24,482 nt of DNA from Granulicella sp. (GTDB lineage: Bacteria; Acidobacteriota; Terriglobia; Terriglobales; Acidobacteriaceae): contig PKWK01000161.1 in assembly GCA_003133205.1 (NCBI GenBank), positions 2,619 through 27,100 of the forward strand. The letters are read 5' to 3'. Shown piece by piece: positions 7,301 to 13,583 of this stretch. The position numbers were made by a program, and so were the translations under genes. The notes below the pieces were generated by a model. The model did not search any database, was not told the origin of the DNA, and worked only from the letters and a program-made list of their open reading frames with translations. How positions within the stretch are numbered: position 1 is the first letter of the stretch; every line of letters starts with the position of its first letter.

Positions 7301-7408
7301 TGGTAAGTGGAAGCAGCGGCAAGGACAAGGGCAGAATTTCCAGACCGGGTTGGCAGAAGATACGCCAGCGCGGTGCGAAGCAGAACTTCGCAGAAAGAAG
7401 TAACCGAA

Positions 7409-7936
7409 ATGAATAATCGTACCTACGAAATCATGTTTATCGTCCGTCCGGACGTCGAGGAAGCCGATCTCGACAAGTTGATCGAAGGCTTCTCGGCGAA
7501 CATCACCTCGGGTGGCGGCGAGATCAAGACCGTCGAAAAGATGGGCCGCCGCCGGCTTGCCTACACGGTCAAGAAGTTCAACGATGGCTTCTATGTTCTG
7601 CTCACGGTTGCCGCACCCGGCAGCCTGATCGCGGAGATCGAGCGCCGGTTGCGCGTCTCCGAGCCGGTGATCAAGTTCATCACCGTGCGCATGGACGAGG
7701 AAGAGAAGCGCCTGGCGAAGGTGAAGGCTTTGCGTGACTCCAAGGTGAAGCGCAGCGCGCAGCCGATCGTGCCGCAGCATGCTCCGGTCGCCGCGCCCGC
7801 AGCCATCGAAACGCCTGCTGTTGCCGAAGCGCCCGCCGCCGAAGCGCCCGTTGCCGAAGCGCCCGTTGCCGAAGCGCCCGCCGCTGCCGAGCCTGAGGCA
7901 GTTGCTGCCGTCGAGCCCGTCGCCACCGCGGTCTAG
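7409..7936 (+). CDS. rpsF: 30S ribosomal protein S6
   Basis: Small-subunit protein that binds 16S rRNA together with S18. The start is ATG 7409 (MNNRTYEIMFIVRPDVEEAD), preceded by AGAAAGAAG; an open frame runs upstream but is not S6. The S6 core covers roughly residues 1-105 (KMGRRRLAYTVKKFNDGFYV and FITVRMDEEEK are diagnostic). It is followed by an Ala/Pro/Glu-rich tail of about 60 residues containing four 15-base tandem units (7826-7885). The total of 175 residues compares with about 95-135 usually. In many bacteria the S6:S18 pair represses its own operon by binding an RNA stem with a CCG in the leader. The 100-base leader here contains CCG, but I could not confirm the fold. Confidence 0.96.
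   Translation: MNNRTYEIMFIVRPDVEEADLDKLIEGFSANITSGGGEIKTVEKMGRRRLAYTVKKFNDGFYVLLTVAAPGSLIAEIERRLRVSEPVIKFITVRMDEEEKRLAKVKALRDSKVKRSAQPIVPQHAPVAAPAAIETPAVAEAPAAEAPVAEAPVAEAPAAAEPEAVAAVEPVATAV
7826..7885 (+). repeat. Four 15-bp tandem units in the rpsF tail
   Basis: Units of GAAGCGCCCGTTGCC, with CCG/GTT and final-base variants, start at 7826, 7841, 7856 and 7871 and encode EAPAA, EAPVA, EAPVA, EAPAA. Copy number can change by whole units without breaking the frame, so the S6 tail is a likely site of length variation. Confidence 0.85.
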
Positions 7937-8102
7937 AGCCGCCCGCCGCACAGAATTTGCGAGGCTGCTCTGCTGCCCCGCGTGAACGATTCAACCTCCG
8001 CACCCGCTTCAACCCCCGGCTTGCACGGCGGGCTTTCAAAGGCTCCACCGCGACCCTGGAGCGGGTTCGGCACAACTCGGAAGAGATGAGAGGAAACACG
8101 AA

Positions 8103-8489
8103 ATGGCTGACGAAACAAGCGTTCCAAGCACGCCTCAATCCGCACCGCAATCCGAACCGGCAGCAGCCAGGCCGTATACGCCCCGTCCCGCCTATGCGGG
8201 TCCCGGTGGCCCACGCCCGCCGCGTCCAGCAGGCGGCCCCGGTGGCCCCGGCGGCGGACCTGGCGGACGGAAGTTTTTCCGCCGCAAGAAGGTCTGCAAG
8301 TTCTGCACCGAGAAGATCGACGCGATCAGCTACCGCGATGTCCGCCTGCTGCAGGGCTTCGTCGCCGAACGCGGCAAGATCGTTCCGCGCCGTTTGACGG
8401 GCGTCTGCACGCGCCACCAGCGCAAGGTCTCGCTCGCCATCAAGCAGTCGCGCAACATCGCCCTGCTCGCCTTCGCCGCGCGCTTCTAA
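8103..8489 (+). CDS. rpsR: 30S ribosomal protein S18
   Basis: S18 partner of S6 in the platform of the small subunit. 128 residues; the core starts near residue 57 (KFFRRKKVCKFCTEKIDAIS) and contains YRDVRLLQGFVAERGKIVPR and RRLTGVCTRHQRKVSLAIKQ, ending RNIALLAFAARF. The first 55 residues are a Pro/Gly/Ala-rich extension (for example PRPPRPAGGPGGPGGGPGG) absent from the roughly 75-residue standard protein. The ATG follows GAGAGGAAACACGAA, a good ribosome binding site. It lies 166 bases after rpsF with no gene between; the ssb gene often found there in other bacteria is absent. The toxin gene hicA begins seven bases after its stop. Confidence 0.96.
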   Translation: MADETSVPSTPQSAPQSEPAAARPYTPRPAYAGPGGPRPPRPAGGPGGPGGGPGGRKFFRRKKVCKFCTEKIDAISYRDVRLLQGFVAERGKIVPRRLTGVCTRHQRKVSLAIKQSRNIALLAFAARF

Positions 8490-8496
8490 GCCGCGA

Positions 8497-8688
8497 ATGA
8501 AGGTGCGCGATCTCATCAAACTGGTCGAACGCGATGGTTGGCAACACGTCCGCACGACGGGTAGCCACCGCCACTTCCGCCATCCCGAGAAGCCGGGTAC
8601 AGTCACTATCCCCGGCCGCCCCTCGGATGACGTCGCGATCGGCACCGAACTGAGTATCTTTAAGCAGGCAGGTTTGAAGAGGAGGTAA
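8497..8688 (+). CDS. hicA: HicA family toxin (mRNA interferase)
   Basis: A small double-stranded-RNA-binding-fold protein that cleaves mRNA when not bound by HicB. 63 residues, normal for the family. KVRDLIKLVERDGW is the usual start, TTGSHRHFRHPEK carries the conserved Gly-Ser-His with catalytic His24, and VTIPGRPSDDVAIGTELSIF with KQAG closes the fold. There is no Shine-Dalgarno sequence before its ATG; it starts seven bases after the rpsR stop, so translation probably depends on ribosomes finishing rpsR. Its antitoxin follows two bases later with a very strong ribosome binding site, which would keep antitoxin in excess. All catalytic features are intact. Its place between rpsR and rplI is unusual. 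Confidence 0.9.
   Translation: MKVRDLIKLVERDGWQHVRTTGSHRHFRHPEKPGTVTIPGRPSDDVAIGTELSIFKQAGLKRR
8680..8685 (+). promoter_or_regulatory. Strong ribosome binding site for hicB
   Basis: AGGAGG, five bases before the hicB ATG and overlapping the end of hicA. It contrasts with the lack of any such site before hicA and suggests antitoxin is made in excess of toxin from the shared message. Confidence 0.85.
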
Positions 8689-8690
8689 CT

Positions 8691-8924
8691 ATGACGGAAA
8701 GCGCAAACAGCAACAAGTATCTGGTCATCTACGAAAAGACCCCGACCGGCTATAGCGCCTATGTTCCCGACCTCCCCGGCTGCATCACTACCGGACCTAC
8801 CTTGCCCGATACGAAGAAGAACATGCAGGAAGCCATTAGCGGACACCTCGCCATCATGCGCGAATTTGGCGATCCGATTCCGCAGCCGACCACAGTCGCC
8901 GAGCCCATGCAGGTCCCGGCCTAA
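8691..8924 (+). CDS. hicB: HicB family antitoxin, short form
   Basis: A partial RNase H-fold protein that binds and blocks HicA. 77 residues: YLVIYEKTPTGYSAYVPDLP, then GCITTGPTLPDTKKNMQEAI and SGHLAIMREFGDPIPQP, the classical HicB core (ExxxGYsAyvPDLPGc). The protein ends soon after the core and has no C-terminal ribbon-helix-helix or HTH domain, so it probably cannot bind an operator itself. Control would then come from the ribosomal protein promoter and from the translational asymmetry with hicA. A gap of 58 bases separates it from rplI. Confidence 0.9.
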   Translation: MTESANSNKYLVIYEKTPTGYSAYVPDLPGCITTGPTLPDTKKNMQEAISGHLAIMREFGDPIPQPTTVAEPMQVPA

Positions 8925-8982
8925 CAATTTTGCGCAGTCTGTGCCGGCCTGTACGGCCAGGCATCCAAATCGGAGAAATGCA

Positions 8983-9468
8983 ATGGAAGTGATACTGAAG
9001 GAAGACGTCAATAAGCTCGGCCATCGCGGCGATGTGGTGAAGGTCGCGGACGGCTACGGGCGCAACTACCTCCTGCCCGGCAAGCTCGCCATCGAGGCGA
9101 CGGCCAACAACAAAGCGGTGATCGAGCAGATGAAGGGCTCGTCCATCCGCAAACTCGCCAAAGAGAAGATCGAGGCCGAGGACCTTTCGAAGAGGCTGGA
9201 AGCGGTCGAACTGGTCTTCGAGCGCAAGGTGGGCGAGAACGACCACCTGTTCGGCTCGGTCACCTCGGGCGACATCGCGCACCAGCTCGAGGAGAAGGGC
9301 TACACCATCGATCGGCGCAAGATTTCGCTGGAAGAGCCGCTGAAGACCCTGGGCGAGTTCCACGTGCCAATCAAGCTGCACCGCGAAGTCACCAGCCACC
9401 TGAAGGTCACGGTGAAGGGCGACCAGCCGGAAGACGCGATCGAACCCGCAACCGAACCCGCCGCATAA
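8983..9468 (+). CDS. rplI: 50S ribosomal protein L9
   Basis: Large-subunit protein at the base of the L1 stalk, with two globular domains joined by a long helix. The start is ATG 8983 (MEVILKEDVNKLGHRGDVVK), with GGAGAAA just upstream; the open frame extends further 5' but that part overlaps hicB in another frame and is not L9. VADGYGRNYLLPGKLAIEAT is the family signature. The connecting helix (KLAKEKIEAEDLSKRLEAVE) and C-terminal domain (GSVTSGDIAHQLEEKGYTID) follow. 161 residues, about a dozen longer than usual because of an acidic tail. It ends the rpsF-rpsR-hicA-hicB-rplI cluster; a strong hairpin follows. Confidence 0.97.
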   Translation: MEVILKEDVNKLGHRGDVVKVADGYGRNYLLPGKLAIEATANNKAVIEQMKGSSIRKLAKEKIEAEDLSKRLEAVELVFERKVGENDHLFGSVTSGDIAHQLEEKGYTIDRRKISLEEPLKTLGEFHVPIKLHREVTSHLKVTVKGDQPEDAIEPATEPAA

Positions 9469-9489
9469 CGATTGCAGCAGATCGTCAAC

Positions 9490-9539
9490 CAAAGAGCGTA
9501 TTCTTCCGCGAGATGTTTCTCGGAGAGATGCGCTCTTTG
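9490..9539 (+). terminator. Hairpin after rplI, probable operon terminator
   Basis: CAAAGAGCG (9490-9498) pairs with CGCTCTTTG (9531-9539), and an inner stem CGAGA / TCTCG (9509-9513, 9518-9522) sits inside. It lies 22 bases after the rplI stop. The downstream sequence (TTATGTTAGG) is only moderately T-rich, so the terminator may be imperfect or bidirectional. Confidence 0.7.
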
Positions 9540-9793
9540 TTATGTTAGGTTTGTCGGCCGGCCGCTCCGTGCAAAGGGTGGTTGCACCAGGATCGCTGCA
9601 TTGCGCCCCTTTGATCTTACGGGCCGCAGCCTGAGGGCTGGGGACAGCGTCTTAGTGGCCGTTGTCCATAGTTTTTCCTTTTGGTGTGCAAGATTTTGCG
9701 CAAGGGCCATCCGAGGGGTTCCGGGGGCTCTCAAAAGAGAACGTAAGTTGTTTAGTTTGTTATGTAAATTTGGGTGGAAAACCCTCGCCAGGT
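9540..9793 (+). other. Gene-free region upstream of the PEP-CTERM gene
   Basis: About 250 bases without a supportable gene. A small palindrome, CAGCC-TGAG-GGCTG near 9627-9640, is the only local structure noted before the sigma-54-like promoter. Confidence 0.4.
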
Positions 9794-9809
9794 TGGCAGT
9801 GTAAGTGCT
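9794..9809 (+). promoter_or_regulatory. Candidate sigma-54 (RpoN) promoter
   Basis: TGGCAG-TGTAA-GTGCT matches the -24/-12 consensus TGGCAC-N5-TTGCW at both invariant dinucleotides (GG 9795-9796, GC 9807-9808, exactly 12 apart). Transcription would begin about 9821, giving a leader of roughly 80 bases before the PEP-CTERM gene. PEP-CTERM/exosortase systems in several bacteria are controlled by the PrsK-PrsR two-component pair with RpoN, which makes the match meaningful. Confidence 0.6.
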
Positions 9810-9898
9810 ATGAGAGCTGTATTGATCACTGCCGGTATTGCGCACCACTGTAACTATTGCGACTTATTAACCTTATTTCTTTTCAGAGGACTCGTCCC

Positions 9899-10633
9899 AT
9901 GAAGCCGTCAAAAAAGATCGTCCTGTTCGCCCTTTCCGGTCTGGTTCTGCTTGCATCCTCAGTGGCGCGCGCCGACGACCTGTTCACGGGCGTGTCGGGG
10001 AATGGTGGTTTGTGCTGCTTTAATGTGGACCTGCAAAAGATCACTTCCACCGGCACGGCCCTCTCCAACAGTGCGTCAACCGACTATATGAAGGTTACGG
10101 TTAGTTTGACGGACGGCGCTAAGTGGTTCGTGGATACCGGCTCGGGGCAGCATCCGGGATTCGCGTTCAGTCTCGCCGGCGACCCGTCCTACCCGACCAT
10201 TAAGATTATGAATATCGACTCTCCGTGGACCGATGCTTTGAATGGCGGGACAGGTGGGGATGTCCACCTTAGTTCTGTCACGACGGGTGGACCGAGCGGG
10301 GGCAAGTTCGACTATTTCATCGACAACCCCGGACATGGTGCGAGCGATCATAACCCCGGGCCGCTCACTTTTGACATCTACGACGCGTCCGGAATCGGGT
10401 TCAGCTCCTTTGTCAAGAGCACGGGCAGCGGCGGCGGAAATTACTTTGCGGCAGACATTATGAACGCGGCCGGCGCGACCGGAATGTCCTTCATCGGCTG
10501 CCCCGGAACGGTGACGGGGATAACTCCTGAGCCGTCATCGCTTCTGCTGCTCGGAACGGGCATTGTCGGGATGGCGGGCCTGCTGAGGTGGCGCATGAAG
10601 CCGGCTCAGGCTGAGGCTGAGAAGCGCAGCTAG
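9899..10633 (+). CDS. PEP-CTERM sorting-domain exported protein
   Basis: 244 residues from ATG 9899, with AGAGGA eight bases upstream. An N-terminal signal peptide (MKPSKKIVLFALSGLVLLAS then SVARADD) sends it through Sec. The C-terminal tripartite sorting tag is complete: ITPEPSSLLLLGTG with the Pro-Glu-Pro motif, a hydrophobic helix (IVGMAGLL) and a basic end (RWRMKPAQ). This tag is recognised by an exosortase (EpsH type) that anchors or releases the protein, usually in species making exopolysaccharide. The mature part (Gly/Ser/Asp-rich, with MNIDSPWTDALNGGTGGDVH) matches no enzyme I recognise. The cognate exosortase is not in the window. Expression probably depends on the upstream sigma-54-like promoter. 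Confidence 0.9.
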   Translation: MKPSKKIVLFALSGLVLLASSVARADDLFTGVSGNGGLCCFNVDLQKITSTGTALSNSASTDYMKVTVSLTDGAKWFVDTGSGQHPGFAFSLAGDPSYPTIKIMNIDSPWTDALNGGTGGDVHLSSVTTGGPSGGKFDYFIDNPGHGASDHNPGPLTFDIYDASGIGFSSFVKSTGSGGGNYFAADIMNAAGATGMSFIGCPGTVTGITPEPSSLLLLGTGIVGMAGLLRWRMKPAQAEAEKRS

Positions 10634-10666
10634 TGTCCTAAAGTCACGCACGGAAGTTATTAAGAT

Positions 10667-10701
10667 GGGCGCACCTCTCCACAACCGCGGGACGTGCGCC
10701 C
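10667..10701 (+). terminator. Hairpin after the PEP-CTERM gene
   Basis: GGGCGCAC (10667-10674) pairs with GTGCGCCC (10694-10701), an 8-bp stem starting 34 bases after the stop. The loop is 19 bases and no T-run follows, so it is a possible but not classical terminator. Confidence 0.45.
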
Positions 10702-10865
10702 CTTCCTGCGTTAGCGGGTAGAAACGCCAAAGGGCTAAGGGTGCTGAGTCAGGTTCGACACCTCGAACAAAAGGCCCGGGGCTAAGGCTCGCTGATTCTG
10801 TGGATGTTTATTCGTAGGGAAGAGACTGGGGAAGAAGTCCCGGCCGGACCAAGAAACTGACCTCA

Positions 10866-10919
10866 GGGGCTAAAGCCCCATTGAATTCAGGCCACTTATG
10901 GCACGGGTAAACCGGTGCC
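10866..10919 (+). repeat. Dispersed palindromic repeat cluster in the 10634-11015 intergenic region
   Basis: The 382-base gap between the PEP-CTERM gene and the permease has no gene. It contains GGGGC-TAAA-GCCCC (10866-10879) and GGCAC-g-GG-TAAA-CC-g-GTGCC (10900-10919), plus a fragment TAAAGCCCC near 10953. The same style of palindrome occurs at 6624-6677. These look like small non-coding genomic repeats. Confidence 0.6.
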
Positions 10920-11015
10920 CTTAAGCAAAACGGACTTTTTCAGCACCCTCTAAAGCCCCACGCTAATCCGAAAAGCAACAGCAGGCCCTTTTTCAGCAGC
11001 CTCGTTAAGCCCTGA

Positions 11016-12314
11016 TCACTCGTACTTGAGTGTATCGACCGGGTCGAGGCGGGCTGCGCCGTTGGCTGGGACGGTGCCGAAGACCACGCCCACGATGACC
11101 GAGGTGGCCAGCGCGATGACGGCGGCTTGCCAGGGCACGGGCAGCTTATACGGCGTCAGCAGGCGCACCGAGAGTGGGATGCCAAGCCCGAGGACGGTGC
11201 CGATGATGCCCCCGGAGAGCGAGAGGAAGACCGCCTCGGTGAGGAACTGCAGCCGTATCTCTCGCCGGGTGGCGCCCAGCGCCTTGCGAATGCCGATCTC
11301 ACGAATGCGGGCCTGCACATTGGCCAGCATGCTGTTCATGATGCCGACGCCGCCGACGATCAGCGTGATGGCGGCGGCGATGGTCAGGACGATGGTGAGG
11401 ATGTTGGCGATGACGCCCATGTCCTTCAGGATCTCGGTGAGAGTCTGTGCGCGATACACGCTGTTGGGGCGATGACGGCTCGAGATGAGCGCGGTAATCT
11501 GCTTGGCCGCGGGCTCGACCATGGCGGAATTCGCCATCTTGAAGAAGATTTCCTTCACGTTGTCGGTGCCGGTGAAGTAGCGCGCGACCTCGTAGGGAAT
11601 GAGCATGGTCTCGTCGCTGATTTCGGACTGGCCGTAGGTGTCGATGCTCTCCTTGAATACGCCGACGATGTTGAGCGGAATGCCTCGGACGGAGATGGTC
11701 TGGCCGACCGCGGCCTGTGCGTTGCCGAAGAGTTCGATCGCCAAAGGCTTGTTGAGGACGACGACCTTGGCGTGTGCGGCGGCATCCTGCTCATCGAAGA
11801 AGCGGCCTTCGAGCACGACCAGGCCGCGCACGTCCTTATACTGCGGCGAAACGCCGAGCAGCATGGTGTCTTTCGTGATCCCGCCGCCCAGGCTGATGCG
11901 ATCGTGAACCTCGAGCATCGGCGAGTAGGCAATGATGCCCGGGATCGTGTCGTACACCTCCTGCATGTCTTCGCGGGTCATGTAGTCGGGCGTGCTGGTG
12001 TTGTCGGGGCCGATGATGCTGCCGCCGCTGTATTGCATTTCGATCTTGTTCGGACCGAGGCTCGAAATGGTATCGATGGCGTACTGCCTGCCGGTGAGCC
12101 CCACAGTCACCACCAGGATGATCGACGCCGAGCCGATGACCATGCCCACCATCGTCAGAATGAAGCGCGCCTTGCTGGCTCGGAAGCTGTCGACGGCCAG
12201 CGAGAAGACTTCGCTGAAGCCCATCGTCGTATTCGCGCTGGCCAGCGTGGTGTCGAACGACTTTGGTTCGAGCTCCGGTTTGGGAACGCCTGTGGTCGCC
12301 ATTGGTGGATCCAT
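11016..12314 (-). CDS. ABC transporter permease, MacB/FtsX type
   Basis: 432 residues from ATG 12314; the ATG at 12302 is an equal candidate and neither has a well-spaced ribosome binding site. Topology is that of MacB-like permeases: an N-terminal segment, TM1 in ARFILTMVGMVIGSASIILV, a large periplasmic MacB_PCD domain with VRGLVVLEGRFFDEQD and PLNIVGVF, then three C-terminal helices in an FtsX domain (ANILTIVLTIAAAITLIVGG, IRKALGATRREIRLQFLTEA, VIALATSVIVGVVFGTVPAN). The coupling helix motif (REIGIRKALGA) that docks the ATPase is intact, and the protein ends LDPVDTLKYE as usual. No ATPase or membrane-fusion subunit gene is adjacent, so partners must be encoded elsewhere or were lost. In acidobacteria such permeases are numerous; a substrate cannot be assigned. 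Confidence 0.92.
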   Translation of the reverse strand: MDPPMATTGVPKPELEPKSFDTTLASANTTMGFSEVFSLAVDSFRASKARFILTMVGMVIGSASIILVVTVGLTGRQYAIDTISSLGPNKIEMQYSGGSIIGPDNTSTPDYMTREDMQEVYDTIPGIIAYSPMLEVHDRISLGGGITKDTMLLGVSPQYKDVRGLVVLEGRFFDEQDAAAHAKVVVLNKPLAIELFGNAQAAVGQTISVRGIPLNIVGVFKESIDTYGQSEISDETMLIPYEVARYFTGTDNVKEIFFKMANSAMVEPAAKQITALISSRHRPNSVYRAQTLTEILKDMGVIANILTIVLTIAAAITLIVGGVGIMNSMLANVQARIREIGIRKALGATRREIRLQFLTEAVFLSLSGGIIGTVLGLGIPLSVRLLTPYKLPVPWQAAVIALATSVIVGVVFGTVPANGAARLDPVDTLKYE

Positions 12315-12318
12315 ACCC

Positions 12319-12660
12319 TCGGACGCGGCGGAGTTTGCTACCCCCAGCGTCGTCGCGCCGGCGGAAGTCGGTCCGGGGAATCAGCTATTAGACTCCTTCC
12401 AGTATGGCAGCGGTGCAGGTAATCTCGCCAGCGTTCCGTTTTATACGGAGTTTTCTGGAACGCCACCAGTGACGGTAAGGGTGACGGCCGAGTGGCAGGG
12501 ATGCACGCTCGAACTTGTCGAGGTTCGCTTGGGCCTTGCCTCGTACTCGAAACACCGGCTGTTCTTGTCGGATAGCGGCTCGCAACTGATAGACCAGGTG
12601 GAGCAACATTCGACGTTTGGAGATTCAGAGCAGCGGCTGGTCTTTGAGAAGACTCCTTAG
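12319..12660 (+). pseudogene. Orphan coding-looking tail without a start
   Basis: An open frame ending at TAG 12658-12660 reads like real protein from about 12340: VGPGNQLLDSFQYGSGAGNL, then SVPFYTEFSGTPPVTVRVTA, EWQGCTLELVEVRLGLASYS and QVEQHSTFGDSEQRLVFEKT. Composition is balanced with alternating hydrophobic strands, unlike the shadow frames nearby. There is no ATG, GTG or TTG in this part; the frame continues upstream only as antisense of the permease gene. Most likely it is the 3' remnant of a gene cut off by a rearrangement next to the permease start. I do not recognise the family. Confidence 0.3.
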
Positions 12661-12691
12661 TTGGCAAGTTGTTTCAGAATGCGGTCGAGTC

Positions 12692-12757
12692 GGCCCTGGG
12701 AGTTTCACCCAGAGCCGCTCACAGGACCGGACGTGAGCCTCTCGGCTCATCCGGCTC
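12692..12757 (-). other. Group II intron 3' end (domains V and VI), remnant
   Basis: On the minus strand 12757-12724 is a 34-base domain V. The lower stem GAGCCGGA carries the AGC triad with its G-U wobble, a two-base bulge (CG) is at the canonical positions 25-26, and the upper stem GAGCC / GGCTC is closed by a GAGA (GNRA) tetraloop. One lower-stem pair is an A-C mismatch where A-U is normal. About seven bases later a domain VI-like hairpin follows (GGCTCTGGG / CCCAGGGCC, 12716-12692). No reverse transcriptase gene or 5' domains are nearby, so this is a decayed or fragmentary intron. Confidence 0.75.
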
Positions 12758-12884
12758 GTGCCACCAATCTGAAGGCTACCGCCTTCCGTCCAAATATGAG
12801 GGATCATCCTGTTCTAAAAGCGGAACTTCGTGTTTCCTGCAAATTTTTGCGAGCGCCACGTCTGAGGGACAATTGTTAACCCTG

Positions 12885-13373
12885 CTACCTTGCCACGGCG
12901 CTCTGCTTGGCTTTGGCTTGCATCTCATATCCCCGCATAATGTAGTACAAAGCCCGGTCGAAGAAATCCCCAACCACGTAATTTAATTCTTGGATGTTGT
13001 AGAGTGCGAGGGGAAGCGGTTCGCCGGAGGCAAACCGCTCACCTGAGGATTCGACAAACCCATATTCACGGATGTACCGACGAAGATGTTTCTTCCTTAG
13101 GATCAACGAGTAGACGATTTCGCTCACAGGAATTCCCTGGCGACAGCGATTCCCCCCCGACCTCTCGTACTCGGCACGTATCGCATCGTCTTTTGGATCA
13201 CAGATCCAGTTACCGAGGTTCTGGTAGAACGCTAAAGCGCGTTGTGCGACCTCTTCTTTAGGAATACGAAGATAGGAAGGTGTGTGCTCATTGGTCAGCA
13301 GGTCCGCTACGACCTCATGAGTCAGGGATTCCGCGTGAGCCTCGATCAATTTGATTATCTGAACTGAGAACAC
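12885..13373 (-). CDS. Hypothetical protein, RsbRD N-terminal-domain-like
   Basis: 162 residues from a GTG start at 13373, chosen because AGGAGG (13378-13383) lies four bases upstream. All-helical and soluble, without signal peptide: FSVQIIKLIEAHAESLTHEV, EEVAQRALAFYQNLGNWICD, then GIPVSEIVYSLILRKKHLRR and QELNYVVGDFFDRALYYIMR. The spacing of helices and the GIPVSEIV...LRKKHL stretch recall the RsbRD/RsbT co-antagonist N-terminal domain found in stress-sensor proteins and some kinases. The STAS domain that normally follows is missing. It may be a stand-alone sensor module. Family assignment is by resemblance only; there is no clear partner gene beside it. Confidence 0.7.
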   Translation of the reverse strand: MFSVQIIKLIEAHAESLTHEVVADLLTNEHTPSYLRIPKEEVAQRALAFYQNLGNWICDPKDDAIRAEYERSGGNRCRQGIPVSEIVYSLILRKKHLRRYIREYGFVESSGERFASGEPLPLALYNIQELNYVVGDFFDRALYYIMRGYEMQAKAKQSAVAR

Positions 13374-13583
13374 ATAACCTCCTCATGACGTAATTCCTCT
13401 GTTTTGCCCTCCCAGTGGGCCCCTTATTTATACATCAGGATCAGGCAAGGTTCGCCGTCAGGCCTCTGTCCGGCCGTGGACGGCAAGCTCCGCGCTGCAC
13501 CGAGGAAGTCCTGGAGGCCTTGCCGCGACGCACCATCCATGCCGCCTTTGACACGTTCGCAGGTCGATTGGGCGAAGAGGTAT

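Noticed and set aside
7307..7408. Upstream extension of the rpsF frame
   Set aside because: Arg/Ala-rich with no similarity to S6; the canonical S6 start MNNRTYEIMFIV is at 7409 with its own ribosome binding site.
8761..8982. Upstream extension of the rplI frame
   Set aside because: It overlaps hicB in another frame and has no L9 similarity; L9 begins at ATG 8983 after GGAGAAA.
9490..9539. Attenuator or riboswitch after rplI
   Set aside because: It sits just after the last gene of the operon and far from the next start, so an end-of-transcript hairpin is the simpler reading.
12338..12667. Minus-strand 109-codon frame opposite the orphan tail
   Set aside because: Ser/Pro/Arg-rich, no motif; the plus-strand reading of the same DNA looks more like protein.
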